From the NCBI GenBank assembly GCA_015494535.1, contig WGBC01000026.1:19686-83685 (forward strand): a stretch of DNA of 64,000 nt. Reading direction: 5' to 3'. How positions within the stretch are numbered: position 1 is the first letter of the stretch; each line of letters opens with the position of its first letter. Source of the stretch: Nitratiruptor sp. Its GTDB lineage: Bacteria > Campylobacterota > Campylobacteria > Campylobacterales > Nitratiruptoraceae. Made by a program: the position numbers and the translations under genes. Positions 51,720-61,951 of this stretch are shown piece by piece. Under the pieces are notes generated by a model. The model worked only from the letters and a program-made list of their open reading frames with translations. It was not told where the DNA came from and did not search any database.

Positions 51720-54700
51720 GAAGATAGTAGAGTGCTGGCATCACAAGCAAGGTTACAAGCGTAGAAGTAACAATACCACCAATCACTACTACTGCCAAAG
51801 GATACTCTATTTCACTACCTACCCCCTTAGCAAATAGTAGTGGCAAAATCCCAAAGAGCGTTGTCATTGCCGTCATCAAAACAGGCCTGATTCTAAGAAG
51901 CGTCGCATCTTTAATGAGATCTTTAAGCTTTTTATTGCTTAAGCGACGCTGCAAATTCTCAATAAAACTAACCAATACTATCCCATTGAGCACTGCAATG
52001 GCTATAATAATGATAAAGCCAATAATAGCAGCAATGGATAAGTAAAGATTTGCCAACAAAAGCGCCCCAATAGCGCCAATGGTTCCTAGAGGTACGCCTA
52101 AAAGAATCAAAAATGCCTTTTTGAAACTATTGAATGCCGTATAGAGCAATATCAGAATTAGGGCCAAAGTTGATGGGATAATGATTGATAGATTTCGCAA
52201 AGCCTCTTGCATATTTTTAAAATCCCCCGCCCAACTGATATAGTACCCACTAGGAAAATCGATGTATTCTTTGATCTTCTTGTCTGCTTCATTGACAAAC
52301 GAGGCGATATCCCTACCCTCCACATCAAAAGATATGACGATGTAGCGAGAGAGATTCTCTCTTTTGATAAAGGATGGACCTTGCGTGATGATGATGTCAG
52401 CTACATCTTGCAAAGGCACGATCTGCCCACTATGGCTTCTTATCAAGAGATTTGGAAGCGAGGCTATATCTTTATTTACTTTTAAAACAATCGGAAATCT
52501 CTTGATTCCTTCAAACTTATCTGTTATCCTCTCTTCACCCAATACATAGCGCACCACATCCATAATCTCTTGGGCTGTGATGGAGTAGCGTGCCATCTTG
52601 AGATAGTTTGGCTTGATGATGATTTGCGATTGGCCAAGTTGTGATTCGATCTCAATCGATTCTAATCCTTCAATACTTGAGAGAATGGATTTTATTCTCT
52701 TTGCCAAATCATTTAGCACCTTTTGATCTTCACCAAAAATCTTCACTGCCAACTCCGCTTTGACCCCCTCAAGCAACTCTTCAATCCTCATAGCAATTGG
52801 CTGCGTTGGCACAAACTGCACAAAATTGAAATGTGCTTGCAACTCTTTTGTCATATTGCTCTCAAGCTCTTTAATATTGAAATCTTTCTTTTTCAAATTA
52901 ACAAGCACTTCCATATAGTTCGCACCTGCAGTCTCACCTTTTTCACTTCTGCCAATCATTGCCAAAACAGACTCCACATAATCTGGATAGCGCTCTTTAA
53001 TAAAATTTTCAATCTCTTCACTAAGTGCAACACTCTGACTCAAGGCAGTGCCAGGAATCGCAATCACCCTATACATAATAGACTCTTCATTGAGCTTTGG
53101 CATAAACTCTCTTCCTTGCTGCACAAGAAGCCCCGCCAGAGCAAAAAAGAGCAAAAACGCTACAAGTACCACACCTTTTGCATGTTTAATGGCAAATTGC
53201 AAGATAGGAGTGTAGAGTCTTTTAACCCCCTTGATCAAAGGGCTTTGTGCAAATTTCACCTTTTTCAAAAAGTAGTAGTTCAAAACTGGCACCAAAACAA
53301 GTGCCACAAGAATAGAGCTTAACATTACAAAGACGATATTAAGAGCCATTGGGGCATAGAGTTTGCCAGTAAGTCCTTGCAGACTCAAAAGTGGAATGAA
53401 CGTTGCTGCAATGATAAAGATCGCAAAAACCACAGGCTTTGTAACCTCACTAACAGCTTGTGCGATTATAGAAATTTTTGGCTCATTAGGCTTTTCATGC
53501 AGCAATCTAAAACTATTCTCCACCACCACAATAGTAGCATCCACTATCATTCCAACAGCTATAGCTAAACCACTTAGACTCATCAAATTGGCACTTATAT
53601 GAAAATATCGCATCAATAAAAATGTCATTAGCAAAGAGACAGGCAAAGAGAGCACCACAATTAAAGCACTTCGTATTTCAAAGAGAAACAAAAAGAGCAC
53701 CACACTTACTAAAATTGAGCCAAATAGCAACGATGAACTCATAGTAGATACCGCTTTTTTTGTAATTTCACTCCTATCATAAATGCTCTTTATTTTTACG
53801 CCATTTGGCAAAGCACTTTGGATGGCATGAATTTTTTCGTTGATATTCTCCACCACTTTGGCCGCATTCGTGCCACTTCTTTGCAAAACCATACCAAACA
53901 TCTTCTCTTTACCATCTTGTGTCACAGCCCCAAATCTAAGGCGTTTGCCCTCTTGCACTTTAGCCACGTCTTCTATCGTAATTGCTCTAATACCTTGAGA
54001 CTTTACAACCGTTTTTCTTATTTGCTCCAAATCCTCATAAAAACCAGCTCCGCGAATCAGATACTGCTCACGATTAAATTCTAGATACTGCCCGCCAGCA
54101 CTTTGGTTTGTACGCTGCAAAGCTTGGATCACATCATCATAAGTGATATTGTAAGCTTGCAGTTTTTTTGGATCGATAAAAATTTCAATCTGCTTCTCAT
54201 ACCCGCCCCAACTTATAACCTCTTCTACCCCATCTACGCTCTTGAGCATGGGACGTATGATAAAGTCTTGGATTTCTCTAAGCTTTGTTAAAGAAATATT
54301 GCCATCTACCACATACCAATACACTTGTCCAAGACCTGTAGTATTGGGACCCAAAAGTGGCTTGCCAAAGCCTTTTGGTATATCTACATTACTTAAACGC
54401 TCACTCACAAGCTGGCGCAAAAAATAGATATCATACTCATCATCAAAAAATATACTTACATAACTCAGACCAAATATAGAGTTTGACATAATGAGTTTGA
54501 CGCCTGGTAGCCCTGCCATAGCCGATTCGATTGGGTAAGTGATGAGCTTTTCTATAATTTGCGGTGAGTTGCCTGGACTCTCTGTGTAGATCACTACCTG
54601 TTTTGGTGTAATATCTGGGAATGCATCTACAGGTATCTGCTTGTAGGCCCGATACCCCAAAGCCACAGTAACCATAAATAGGGCAATGATTAAAAACCGA

Positions 54701-54741
54701 TACTTTATAATAATCTCATATATTCTCATTGTCTTCTCCAT
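51703..54741 (-). CDS. heavy-metal efflux RND transporter, CusA/CzcA family
   Basis: 1012 aa; DAFPDITPKQVVIYTESPGNSPQIIEKLITYPIE, TM block GGIVTSTLVTLLVMPALYYLLY. Confidence 0.95.
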   Translation of the reverse strand: MEKTMRIYEIIIKYRFLIIALFMVTVALGYRAYKQIPVDAFPDITPKQVVIYTESPGNSPQIIEKLITYPIESAMAGLPGVKLIMSNSIFGLSYVSIFFDDEYDIYFLRQLVSERLSNVDIPKGFGKPLLGPNTTGLGQVYWYVVDGNISLTKLREIQDFIIRPMLKSVDGVEEVISWGGYEKQIEIFIDPKKLQAYNITYDDVIQALQRTNQSAGGQYLEFNREQYLIRGAGFYEDLEQIRKTVVKSQGIRAITIEDVAKVQEGKRLRFGAVTQDGKEKMFGMVLQRSGTNAAKVVENINEKIHAIQSALPNGVKIKSIYDRSEITKKAVSTMSSSLLFGSILVSVVLFLFLFEIRSALIVVLSLPVSLLMTFLLMRYFHISANLMSLSGLAIAVGMIVDATIVVVENSFRLLHEKPNEPKISIIAQAVSEVTKPVVFAIFIIAATFIPLLSLQGLTGKLYAPMALNIVFVMLSSILVALVLVPVLNYYFLKKVKFAQSPLIKGVKRLYTPILQFAIKHAKGVVLVAFLLFFALAGLLVQQGREFMPKLNEESIMYRVIAIPGTALSQSVALSEEIENFIKERYPDYVESVLAMIGRSEKGETAGANYMEVLVNLKKKDFNIKELESNMTKELQAHFNFVQFVPTQPIAMRIEELLEGVKAELAVKIFGEDQKVLNDLAKRIKSILSSIEGLESIEIESQLGQSQIIIKPNYLKMARYSITAQEIMDVVRYVLGEERITDKFEGIKRFPIVLKVNKDIASLPNLLIRSHSGQIVPLQDVADIIITQGPSFIKRENLSRYIVISFDVEGRDIASFVNEADKKIKEYIDFPSGYYISWAGDFKNMQEALRNLSIIIPSTLALILILLYTAFNSFKKAFLILLGVPLGTIGAIGALLLANLYLSIAAIIGFIIIIAIAVLNGIVLVSFIENLQRRLSNKKLKDLIKDATLLRIRPVLMTAMTTLFGILPLLFAKGVGSEIEYPLAVVVIGGIVTSTLVTLLVMPALYYLLYKKG

Positions 54742-55796
54742 TAATGACCATGCTCACCAAGACTCTCTTTAAGAAGCCTTGATTTATAGATATAGACATT
54801 CTCATCTATATACTCTTGATTCTCATCCAATCCCTCAATAACTGCATATTTATCCCAAAACTCCACTACTTTTACAACCCTTGGCTCAAAGTCTAGCTCC
54901 TCATGAGCATCTTCATGCTTATGCTCATCTTCTTTTGGCACAAAAACTACCCAATCGCCCTGTAGCATCGTCAAAGCACTCCTTTTTATGGCTAAAACCT
55001 CTCTATATGGAGCACTTTGAATCACCATCTCACCATATGCGCCAATAAGAAGAGGCCTGCTTGATTCCAACTGAAACAAAATCTTAGCTTGCAGGGTTTG
55101 CTTATCTACTTCTGGCATCACTTTGATAAAATGGGCTTTGTAGCTAAAGCCACCTAGATAAAACTCCCCTTGCACATTTTGAAGATTCATAGCATCTGCT
55201 ACCCTTAAGTAAGCCTCGGCATAAAAACTCTCATCGCTTACAATTTGTACCAAAGGCGTTTGGCTATCTACATTGGCATGCAATGGGGTGATAATCTTTT
55301 GCACTATGCCATTGGCATGAGACGTGACATAAAAATACTCCATCGGCTTTGAGATTTTTGTAATGCCAAGGATTTGAAGCTTGAGTTTTGTAGAAGCAAA
55401 TTGTGAGCGCAGTGATTGCAGTTGGACTTTGATATTTGCAAGTTCATTGTAGGTAATGAGCCCTTTTTCATAAAGCATCTTTGCATTGGCTAGCCTCTTT
55501 TGCAAAATTATCATTTTGCGTTGCAGCTGCAGATACTTTGCACTTATCTCGGCTAAATAGAAAGATTTAATCTTTGCAATCCTTTCACCACTCTTTACGT
55601 TATCGCCCTCTTTAACAAAGTAGCGCTCTACATGCCCTGGTATTTGTGCTACTATATTTTGCCTCTGATTTTTGAATACCACTACTTTGGCACTTGTCCT
55701 ATAGATTTTGCCAAGGGCGATCTTTTCTACCCTCTCATGTGAAAAAAGAGCTATACAAAAAATTGACAGTAAAAGAGCCTTTTTAATCATGTTCAT
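54741..55796 (-). CDS. RND periplasmic adaptor (CusB/CzcB-like)
   Basis: Signal peptide, VEKIALGKIYRTSAKVVVFKNQRQNIVAQIPGHVERYFVKEGDNVKSGERIAKI; His-rich DEHKHEDAHEE segment. Confidence 0.88.
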   Translation of the reverse strand: MNMIKKALLLSIFCIALFSHERVEKIALGKIYRTSAKVVVFKNQRQNIVAQIPGHVERYFVKEGDNVKSGERIAKIKSFYLAEISAKYLQLQRKMIILQKRLANAKMLYEKGLITYNELANIKVQLQSLRSQFASTKLKLQILGITKISKPMEYFYVTSHANGIVQKIITPLHANVDSQTPLVQIVSDESFYAEAYLRVADAMNLQNVQGEFYLGGFSYKAHFIKVMPEVDKQTLQAKILFQLESSRPLLIGAYGEMVIQSAPYREVLAIKRSALTMLQGDWVVFVPKEDEHKHEDAHEELDFEPRVVKVVEFWDKYAVIEGLDENQEYIDENVYIYKSRLLKESLGEHGH

Positions 55797-56931
55797 TTCC
55801 TTTGAGATAGTTTGCTTCTATGACTAAGATATTAACCTCATACAAGATTTTTAGCAGTGCATTTTGCGTAGCAATAAGCTCATCTTTTGCACTTATTAGA
55901 TCCAAAAGTGAGCTTCTATCGATCCTATAACTCTCTTCGTAGAGATGCAGTAAATTTTGTAGTTTGGTTCTTGCTTTTTGCAAAGCTTCTGCTCTGTTTT
56001 GCAATAAAACAAAGCGCTTTTGCAACTCACTTTTGTAAATCTCCAAAGCTTTTTGCACAGCTTCCTTTTTTGCCTCCATTTCTTTGGCATTCAGCAATGC
56101 AATGCGCCGCTCTTGCTCTTTTTTAAAAAGTGGAAAAGCAAATGAGATACCAGCTCTTACAATCTCGCTTTCTGGCTCTTTTTCATAATTAAGAACCAAA
56201 TCGATATTTTGGAGGTTGTGCCGGTATACCTCTGATTGTGTAAGGGAGAGACTCTTTTGCATATCCAATTGCTGTATAAAAAGTCTATCAATTTTAGTAA
56301 GCTTAAAATCATCAAAACTATAAAGAAACTTATCACCATCTATTGGATACTCCAAAGCAGCAAATTTATAAAGCTCATAGAGAGCCTTTTGTGCTTTTTG
56401 CTTTTGCTCATACAAACTATGAGAAAGAGTCAAAAGCTTGGATTCAATTTTAAGAATATCGATCTTTTTGCCAAAGCCTTTGCGATACTTCTCTTTGGCA
56501 ATTGATAATAAGCGATGTTGGATAGAAATCTCTTGCTTGATGTTTGCTGTTTTTCTCATCTGGTAGATATATTTTGTATAGAGCGTCTCAATACCTTTTA
56601 CAAACTCCTTTTTTGCCAAGGCTTTTTGATACTTTGCAACAAGGATATTCTTTTGTAGTGATGCCTTGAGATCGTGTAAAAAACTATCTAGCCTATATGG
56701 CAGTTTCACAGTGAGTTCAAACCCATCTTCCAAGCCATATTTAGCAATATTGCCTTCAAACTCAGGATTGGATTTTCTAAGGCTTTTCTCTCTTTGCAAA
56801 ATGTTTTTTTGTATCTGCAATTGGCTTTTTTGCAGCAAAAAGCTCTTTTGCATAGCTTTATCTCTAAACTCTTCAAAACTTATCGCAAATAGCGACAAAC
56901 TTAACAAAAAAACAGTAAATAAACTCTTCAT
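55783..56931 (-). CDS. TolC-like outer membrane efflux protein (CusC/CzcC-like)
   Basis: Signal peptide, long coiled-coil repeats, operon with RND and adaptor. Confidence 0.85.
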   Translation of the reverse strand: MKSLFTVFLLSLSLFAISFEEFRDKAMQKSFLLQKSQLQIQKNILQREKSLRKSNPEFEGNIAKYGLEDGFELTVKLPYRLDSFLHDLKASLQKNILVAKYQKALAKKEFVKGIETLYTKYIYQMRKTANIKQEISIQHRLLSIAKEKYRKGFGKKIDILKIESKLLTLSHSLYEQKQKAQKALYELYKFAALEYPIDGDKFLYSFDDFKLTKIDRLFIQQLDMQKSLSLTQSEVYRHNLQNIDLVLNYEKEPESEIVRAGISFAFPLFKKEQERRIALLNAKEMEAKKEAVQKALEIYKSELQKRFVLLQNRAEALQKARTKLQNLLHLYEESYRIDRSSLLDLISAKDELIATQNALLKILYEVNILVIEANYLKGNEHD

Positions 56932-56973
56932 ATTTTCCCTTTCTATAAAGATTGAATCTGCGTTATGAGAAAA

Positions 56974-57282
56974 TTATGAAAATTTTGGGGGTTTTGGAGG
57001 AATTTTGAGATAAATTGAGAAGATTCGATCGATAGAGGTTTCAATTTTTCGAGAGAATCTAAGAGGCATAATATAGAGACTATTCTTTTGCACAATAAAA
57101 CTTTGATGATACATAAAGTGTGTCTCACATCCATCATCATGATGGATGGGGGCGCTAAACTCTTCAACATACTCTTTGATAGTATGCTGATGATTGCAAT
57201 CAATTACATAAGCATGAGAGATATTGGCAATGAATCCTGCTAAAAGCAACATCGCCAGTAGGCTTCTTAACACCGCATACAC
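56974..57282 (-). CDS. exported His/Cys-containing small protein
   Basis: Signal peptide MYAVLRSLLAMLLLAGFIANISHA; DCNHQH and PIHHDDGCETHFMYHQS; overlaps arsR-like gene. Confidence 0.65.
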   Translation of the reverse strand: MYAVLRSLLAMLLLAGFIANISHAYVIDCNHQHTIKEYVEEFSAPIHHDDGCETHFMYHQSFIVQKNSLYIMPLRFSRKIETSIDRIFSIYLKIPPKPPKFS

Positions 57283-57575
57283 CTTTTGATCTGTGGCACA
57301 TCGATATCTTTAAGCTCATCCAAAAAGGGTTTGCTTAATGGCTCATCTTTGATAAAAAAGATGCTCCATTTGCCCTCTTTCTTGCTACCTATCAAACCTG
57401 CTTCTTTGAGCTGCTTGAGATATTTTGAACTTAGAGGCTGAGAATATCCAAGACTTTCGCTCACTTCGCATACGCACACTTCATTATATTTTTGTATAAA
57501 CGCCAAAACTTTTAGCCTATTCTCGTCTGCCAAGGCTTTTGCCACTTTGACTAGTCGCTGCATCGCCACTTCCAA
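57267..57575 (-). CDS. ArsR/SmtB-family metal-responsive repressor
   Basis: ALADENRLKVLAFIQKYNEVCVCEVSESLGYSQPLSSKYLKQLKEAGLI, CVC metal-site motif. Confidence 0.92.
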   Translation of the reverse strand: MEVAMQRLVKVAKALADENRLKVLAFIQKYNEVCVCEVSESLGYSQPLSSKYLKQLKEAGLIGSKKEGKWSIFFIKDEPLSKPFLDELKDIDVPQIKRCMRC

Positions 57576-57636
57576 ACTTAAAATATTAACTCGCTATACC
57601 ATTTAATAGCTACAAAAGCAAAAATATATAACACTT

Positions 57637-57650
57637 TCATTATATAATGA
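57637..57650. promoter_or_regulatory. candidate ArsR-type operator
   Basis: TCATTATATAATGA perfect 14 bp palindrome between the divergent arsR-like and permease genes. Confidence 0.5.
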
Positions 57651-57677
57651 TATTGTAATCTATGTCAAGGATAAATA

Positions 57678-58745
57678 ATGCAATTTGTTCAAGCACTTAT
57701 AGATCTCTCCAACGCAATGGCCATATACATTCTCTTTGGGCTTTTGATAGCAGGTATCTTACATGAATTAATCCCTGAAGAGTTTATCAAAAAACATCTT
57801 GGCAAAAGCTCTCTTGGCTCGGTCATCAAAGCCACACTTTTTGGCATCCCTATACCTGTTTGCTCTTGTGGAGTGATACCCCTTGCCACAGCTTTACAAA
57901 AAAGTGGCGCTAGCAAAGGAGCAGTGCTGAGTTTTCTCATCTCCACACCTATTACAGGGATTGACTCTATTTTGGCCACTTTTGGCATGTTTGGTTGGAT
58001 CTTTACTATTTATAGGATAGTGACATCCATCATTTTGGCGATGATTGCTGGGATACTTGTCAATTTCGAAAAAGAAGAAACAAGGTTTGCTATCAAAAAA
58101 GAAAAAAACCTCAATCCTATAAAATTTCAAACATTCACACCCCAAAATAGCTGCTGTGAAGATAGCTGCGGATGTGAAGAGAAAAAGAGAAAATTTTCTT
58201 TTACAAATGCCCTTAAATATGGCTTCATTACTCTCCTTGGAGATATCGCGAAGCCTCTTTTTTGGGGACTTATCATTGGCGCTGCTATCACTGTAGCAAT
58301 TCCAGAGAATTTGAGTAGTTATTTGAGTGAAAATGTTTGGCTCTCATACATTTTGGCAGTTGCTATTGCAGTGCCCATGTATGTATGCGCAACAGCCTCA
58401 CTCCCAATAGCAGCTGCTTTGATACTACATGGGGTAAGTGCCGGTGCAGCATTTGTGTTTTTAAGTGCAGGACCAGCTACCAATACTGTCACTATCGGGG
58501 TAGTCAAGAAGATGCTTGGCACCAAGGCTGTGGGCATGTATCTAGGCGTTATTGCCATAGGATCGGTTATCTTTGGCTTGGGGCTAGATTGGCTTTTCAA
58601 AGATATTGATGTCAAAAGCATAGTACATATCGAAGAAAAACCCTCTATTTTCATGATTGCAAGCTCTTTTATTCTTTGGGGATTGATTCTTTATCATCTT
58701 GCAAAAGAGAGATTTGCAAAGCAGAGCTGCTGCACCAATATGTAA
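57678..58745 (+). CDS. SO_0444-like / DUF318 permease, putative Cu/Zn efflux
   Basis: FGIPIPVCSCGVIPLATALQKSGASKGAVLSFLISTPITGIDS; cytoplasmic CCEDSCGC motif. Confidence 0.88.
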   Translation: MQFVQALIDLSNAMAIYILFGLLIAGILHELIPEEFIKKHLGKSSLGSVIKATLFGIPIPVCSCGVIPLATALQKSGASKGAVLSFLISTPITGIDSILATFGMFGWIFTIYRIVTSIILAMIAGILVNFEKEETRFAIKKEKNLNPIKFQTFTPQNSCCEDSCGCEEKKRKFSFTNALKYGFITLLGDIAKPLFWGLIIGAAITVAIPENLSSYLSENVWLSYILAVAIAVPMYVCATASLPIAAALILHGVSAGAAFVFLSAGPATNTVTIGVVKKMLGTKAVGMYLGVIAIGSVIFGLGLDWLFKDIDVKSIVHIEEKPSIFMIASSFILWGLILYHLAKERFAKQSCCTNM

Positions 58746-58754
58746 GGAAAAACT

Positions 58755-59402
58755 ATGAAGATTTTGCTTTTAGAAGATGATATGCTCTTGGCAGAACTTA
58801 TTAAAGAGCACTTGAGGGAAAAAGGTTATGAAGCAATTACTTTTACCAATGGAGAAGATGCGTATGAGTATCTTTACGAAAATAGCGTAGATCTGCTTTT
58901 GCTTGATATCAATGTACCTGGCATCAAAGGCTCAAAACTATTGAAAAATTTAAGAGAGCAGCACAATAGAACGCCAGCCATCTTCATCACATCTCTCAAC
59001 GCATCAAAAGATGTAAAAATCGGCTTTGCTCTGGGGTGTGATGACTATATTAAAAAGCCTTTTGAGTTTGACGAACTTGACGCAAGGATTGAGCATGTAT
59101 TAAAAATTTACAATCTCCATCAAGAGGTTTTTCTCATCGATGAATATGAATTTTTCCCAGATAAAAATCTTTTGCGCTATAAAGATGCAACCATTCATCT
59201 ACCCGCAAAAGCCTCAAAAATTCTGCACTACTTCCTAACCCATCCCAACAGGCTTGTTACCAAAGAGGAGTTGATTGCTAATATTTGGGAAGATATACCT
59301 ACTGAAGCAACAATTCGCACCTATATCAAAATGCTACGTGATCATTTCAAAGATAAAATCCAAACCATCCGAGGTATAGGGTATGAATTCACACTCTCTT
59401 GA
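58755..59402 (+). CDS. OmpR-family response regulator
   Basis: MKILLLEDDMLLAELIKEHL, LLLLDINVPGIKG, winged-helix C-terminus IRTYIKMLRDHFKDKIQTIRGIGYEF. Confidence 0.94.
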   Translation: MKILLLEDDMLLAELIKEHLREKGYEAITFTNGEDAYEYLYENSVDLLLLDINVPGIKGSKLLKNLREQHNRTPAIFITSLNASKDVKIGFALGCDDYIKKPFEFDELDARIEHVLKIYNLHQEVFLIDEYEFFPDKNLLRYKDATIHLPAKASKILHYFLTHPNRLVTKEELIANIWEDIPTEATIRTYIKMLRDHFKDKIQTIRGIGYEFTLS

Positions 59403-60507
59403 GAAAAAATCTCTTCGACTCTTTTTGCTTATCTACTTCGGTGCAATCACACTCACAATTACTGGGTTTGCCACTCTTTTATACAGAATGGAGATTAAGA
59501 ATCTACAAGAAAAATTCATCTCCAAACTCCACACACAAGCGACAACTATCGCTTTTAGGGCAATTGATGCACAAATGATGCAAAAACCCTTTTTCATAGA
59601 CAAAAATGTAGAGTATATCTTATTGGATAAGAACAATAAAGTCTTAGACGCTTCATTCAAACTCACAAAGAAACTCCATCAAAGCTTCGAAATTATAGAT
59701 AAGTGCGCATACTACAGTGAAAAAGGAGCAAAAGGACATCTTGGAATCGATACTATTATAGTTCGAGATTGCAGTTATAAAGAGAAGAAAGATGCGATTC
59801 TGCACAAAAACCTGCTTATTGCACTCTTCTCATTTATTATTCTTTTCGTCATTGGATGGTATCTAGGTAAACTCTTTTTAAAACCTTGGCAAAGACGCAT
59901 AGAAGAGCTTGATCGTTTTATAAAAGACAGTACCCATGAGCTCAATACCCCAATTACTGCCATCATGCTTGCCCTAAGCAAACTCAAAACACAAAATCGC
60001 TACACGCAAATAGCCAAAATGGCAGCTTTACGAATTTCAAAACTCTATGAAGACCTCACATATATCAATTTTGGCTCACAAACAATCAAGGAGTCAATCG
60101 ACATTAAAAAAATCGTTGAGGAAATTTTAGAACTTTTCTTACTTATAAGTGAACACAAAAAGATCTCTTTGGATCTCTTTCTACAACCTTGTATCATCAA
60201 CGCAGATCCTAAAGAGATAAAAATTCTCATAAAAAATCTTATTGACAATGCCTTCAAATATGCTCCACAAAATTCAACAGTCAGCATAAGGTTACAAAAT
60301 TGCTCTCTTAGCATTAGCAATACGCTCAATTCAACTCCACCTAAAGATCTCCGAGCTATTTTTGAGCGCTATACCAGAGCCAACAGCTCTACAGGAGGAT
60401 TTGGTATAGGGTTAAGCATAGTAAAAAATATCTGTGAAAAATATGGATTCGAAATCTTGGCAACTACAAAAAATCATCACATCACTTTTACTATAAACTT
60501 TAGATAA
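59383..60507 (+). CDS. sensor histidine kinase
   Basis: FIKDSTHELNTPITAIMLAL H-box, NLIDNAFKYAP N-box, GGFGIGLSIVKNICEKYGF G-box; two TMs. Confidence 0.94.
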   Translation: MNSHSLEKKSLRLFLLIYFGAITLTITGFATLLYRMEIKNLQEKFISKLHTQATTIAFRAIDAQMMQKPFFIDKNVEYILLDKNNKVLDASFKLTKKLHQSFEIIDKCAYYSEKGAKGHLGIDTIIVRDCSYKEKKDAILHKNLLIALFSFIILFVIGWYLGKLFLKPWQRRIEELDRFIKDSTHELNTPITAIMLALSKLKTQNRYTQIAKMAALRISKLYEDLTYINFGSQTIKESIDIKKIVEEILELFLLISEHKKISLDLFLQPCIINADPKEIKILIKNLIDNAFKYAPQNSTVSIRLQNCSLSISNTLNSTPPKDLRAIFERYTRANSSTGGFGIGLSIVKNICEKYGFEILATTKNHHITFTINFR

Positions 60508-61951
60508 CTACAAATTGCCCCATCATTCCATTATCCTCATGCTCCAAAAAATGGCAATGATACATATAGGGATCTGTAGCACTTGCAAAGTCTCGCATTA
60601 TTACTTGAATTTTCACTTTGTCTCCTGGAGCTAAAAAAACCGTATCTTTATATCCCCTCTCCCACGGCATTACACGCTCTTTGCTACCATTTCGTTCAAT
60701 CACTCTGAAATGGGTAGCATGCATATGAAAGTTGTGCGCCATATTCATTGGATTTTCTATTATCCACTCTTCTGGCTCGTCCAAATTAATAAACTCATCT
60801 ATTCTATTCATATCCATGCTTTTATTATTGATGGTAAATTGCATTCTTCTCATACCAAAACGAAAGATTCTAGTTTTTCGAGGCTTGGGAATTTGCTCTA
60901 ATTCTATAAGGTTATTTGGCTCGAAACTATTTTGATTCAAACTTTTATCTACGATTATTTTTAAAATCTCTTTTTTGCTCAAACTATCAATAAGATATAA
61001 CGAGTTATCTTCCAACCCTTGGAGATCTACAACAATTTCCGCTCTCTCTGCAGGTGACAGAAACAAAGAAGTTGTCTTAGTTGCTTGAGGTAAATACGAG
61101 TTATCTCCAGCAATAAGATAAAATTTCTCATTATTTTTAAAACGAATATGAAATATTGAAGCATTGGAACCATTAAGCAATCGCAAGCGCAGAAATCTCG
61201 TAGAGGCTTGGAATTTTGGCGCAATTGATCCATTAACAACCAGTTCCCCTCCGGTATAACCATGCATAATTTCTCGACGCGAAGGAGAGTAATCTATCTG
61301 ATTAAAAGCAAAGCGTCTTTCTTGAATAATTAAAGGAATATCATCTATTCCATACTCACGAGGCAAGTTACTCTTGTCATCTTCTATAATTATCAATCCT
61401 GCCAAACCTTTATATACCTGTCTTGCAGTTTCTCCCATCAAATGGGGATGATACCAGTTTGTAGCTGCACCCTGTTTTACTTCAAAAATAGCACTCCACA
61501 TAGAAGCTGGATTAATTACTTGATGAACAGCACCATCCATATGGGCAGGCACATGCATTCCATGTCCATGCATTGTTGTTGGTTCTTTCAAGTGATTGAT
61601 ATAATTAACTTTTATTTTTTCATCAGGCTTTATGACAATCGTTTCTCCCAAATAACTACTATTGATGCCATATGTTTTAGTCATCTCACCAGCAAAAAAA
61701 GGATGTAGTGACTCTTGAATATGCATATCAAAAACTTTATACTCCCCTTCATAACGATAATATGCGGTTTTTGGAATAGGAAGAAATTTTTTATTTAATA
61801 AAATGTCATTCCTATATTCATGATAATATTTTTCAAAAAATCTCTCTATCTCCTTACCAACAAATGCATTTGCTTCAATTATTGCAGATGCTACAAATAG
61901 ACCTTTTTGCAAAAAATTTCGTCTTGTCATATTCCCACCTTTTAAAACCAA
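60500..61951 (-). CDS. multicopper oxidase (CueO/CopA-like)
   Basis: MHGHGMHVPAHMDG, NWYHPHLMGETARQVYKGLAGLIII, MAHNFHMHATHF, YMYHCHFLEHEDNGMMGQF. Confidence 0.93.
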   Translation of the reverse strand: MVLKGGNMTRRNFLQKGLFVASAIIEANAFVGKEIERFFEKYYHEYRNDILLNKKFLPIPKTAYYRYEGEYKVFDMHIQESLHPFFAGEMTKTYGINSSYLGETIVIKPDEKIKVNYINHLKEPTTMHGHGMHVPAHMDGAVHQVINPASMWSAIFEVKQGAATNWYHPHLMGETARQVYKGLAGLIIIEDDKSNLPREYGIDDIPLIIQERRFAFNQIDYSPSRREIMHGYTGGELVVNGSIAPKFQASTRFLRLRLLNGSNASIFHIRFKNNEKFYLIAGDNSYLPQATKTTSLFLSPAERAEIVVDLQGLEDNSLYLIDSLSKKEILKIIVDKSLNQNSFEPNNLIELEQIPKPRKTRIFRFGMRRMQFTINNKSMDMNRIDEFINLDEPEEWIIENPMNMAHNFHMHATHFRVIERNGSKERVMPWERGYKDTVFLAPGDKVKIQVIMRDFASATDPYMYHCHFLEHEDNGMMGQFVVI

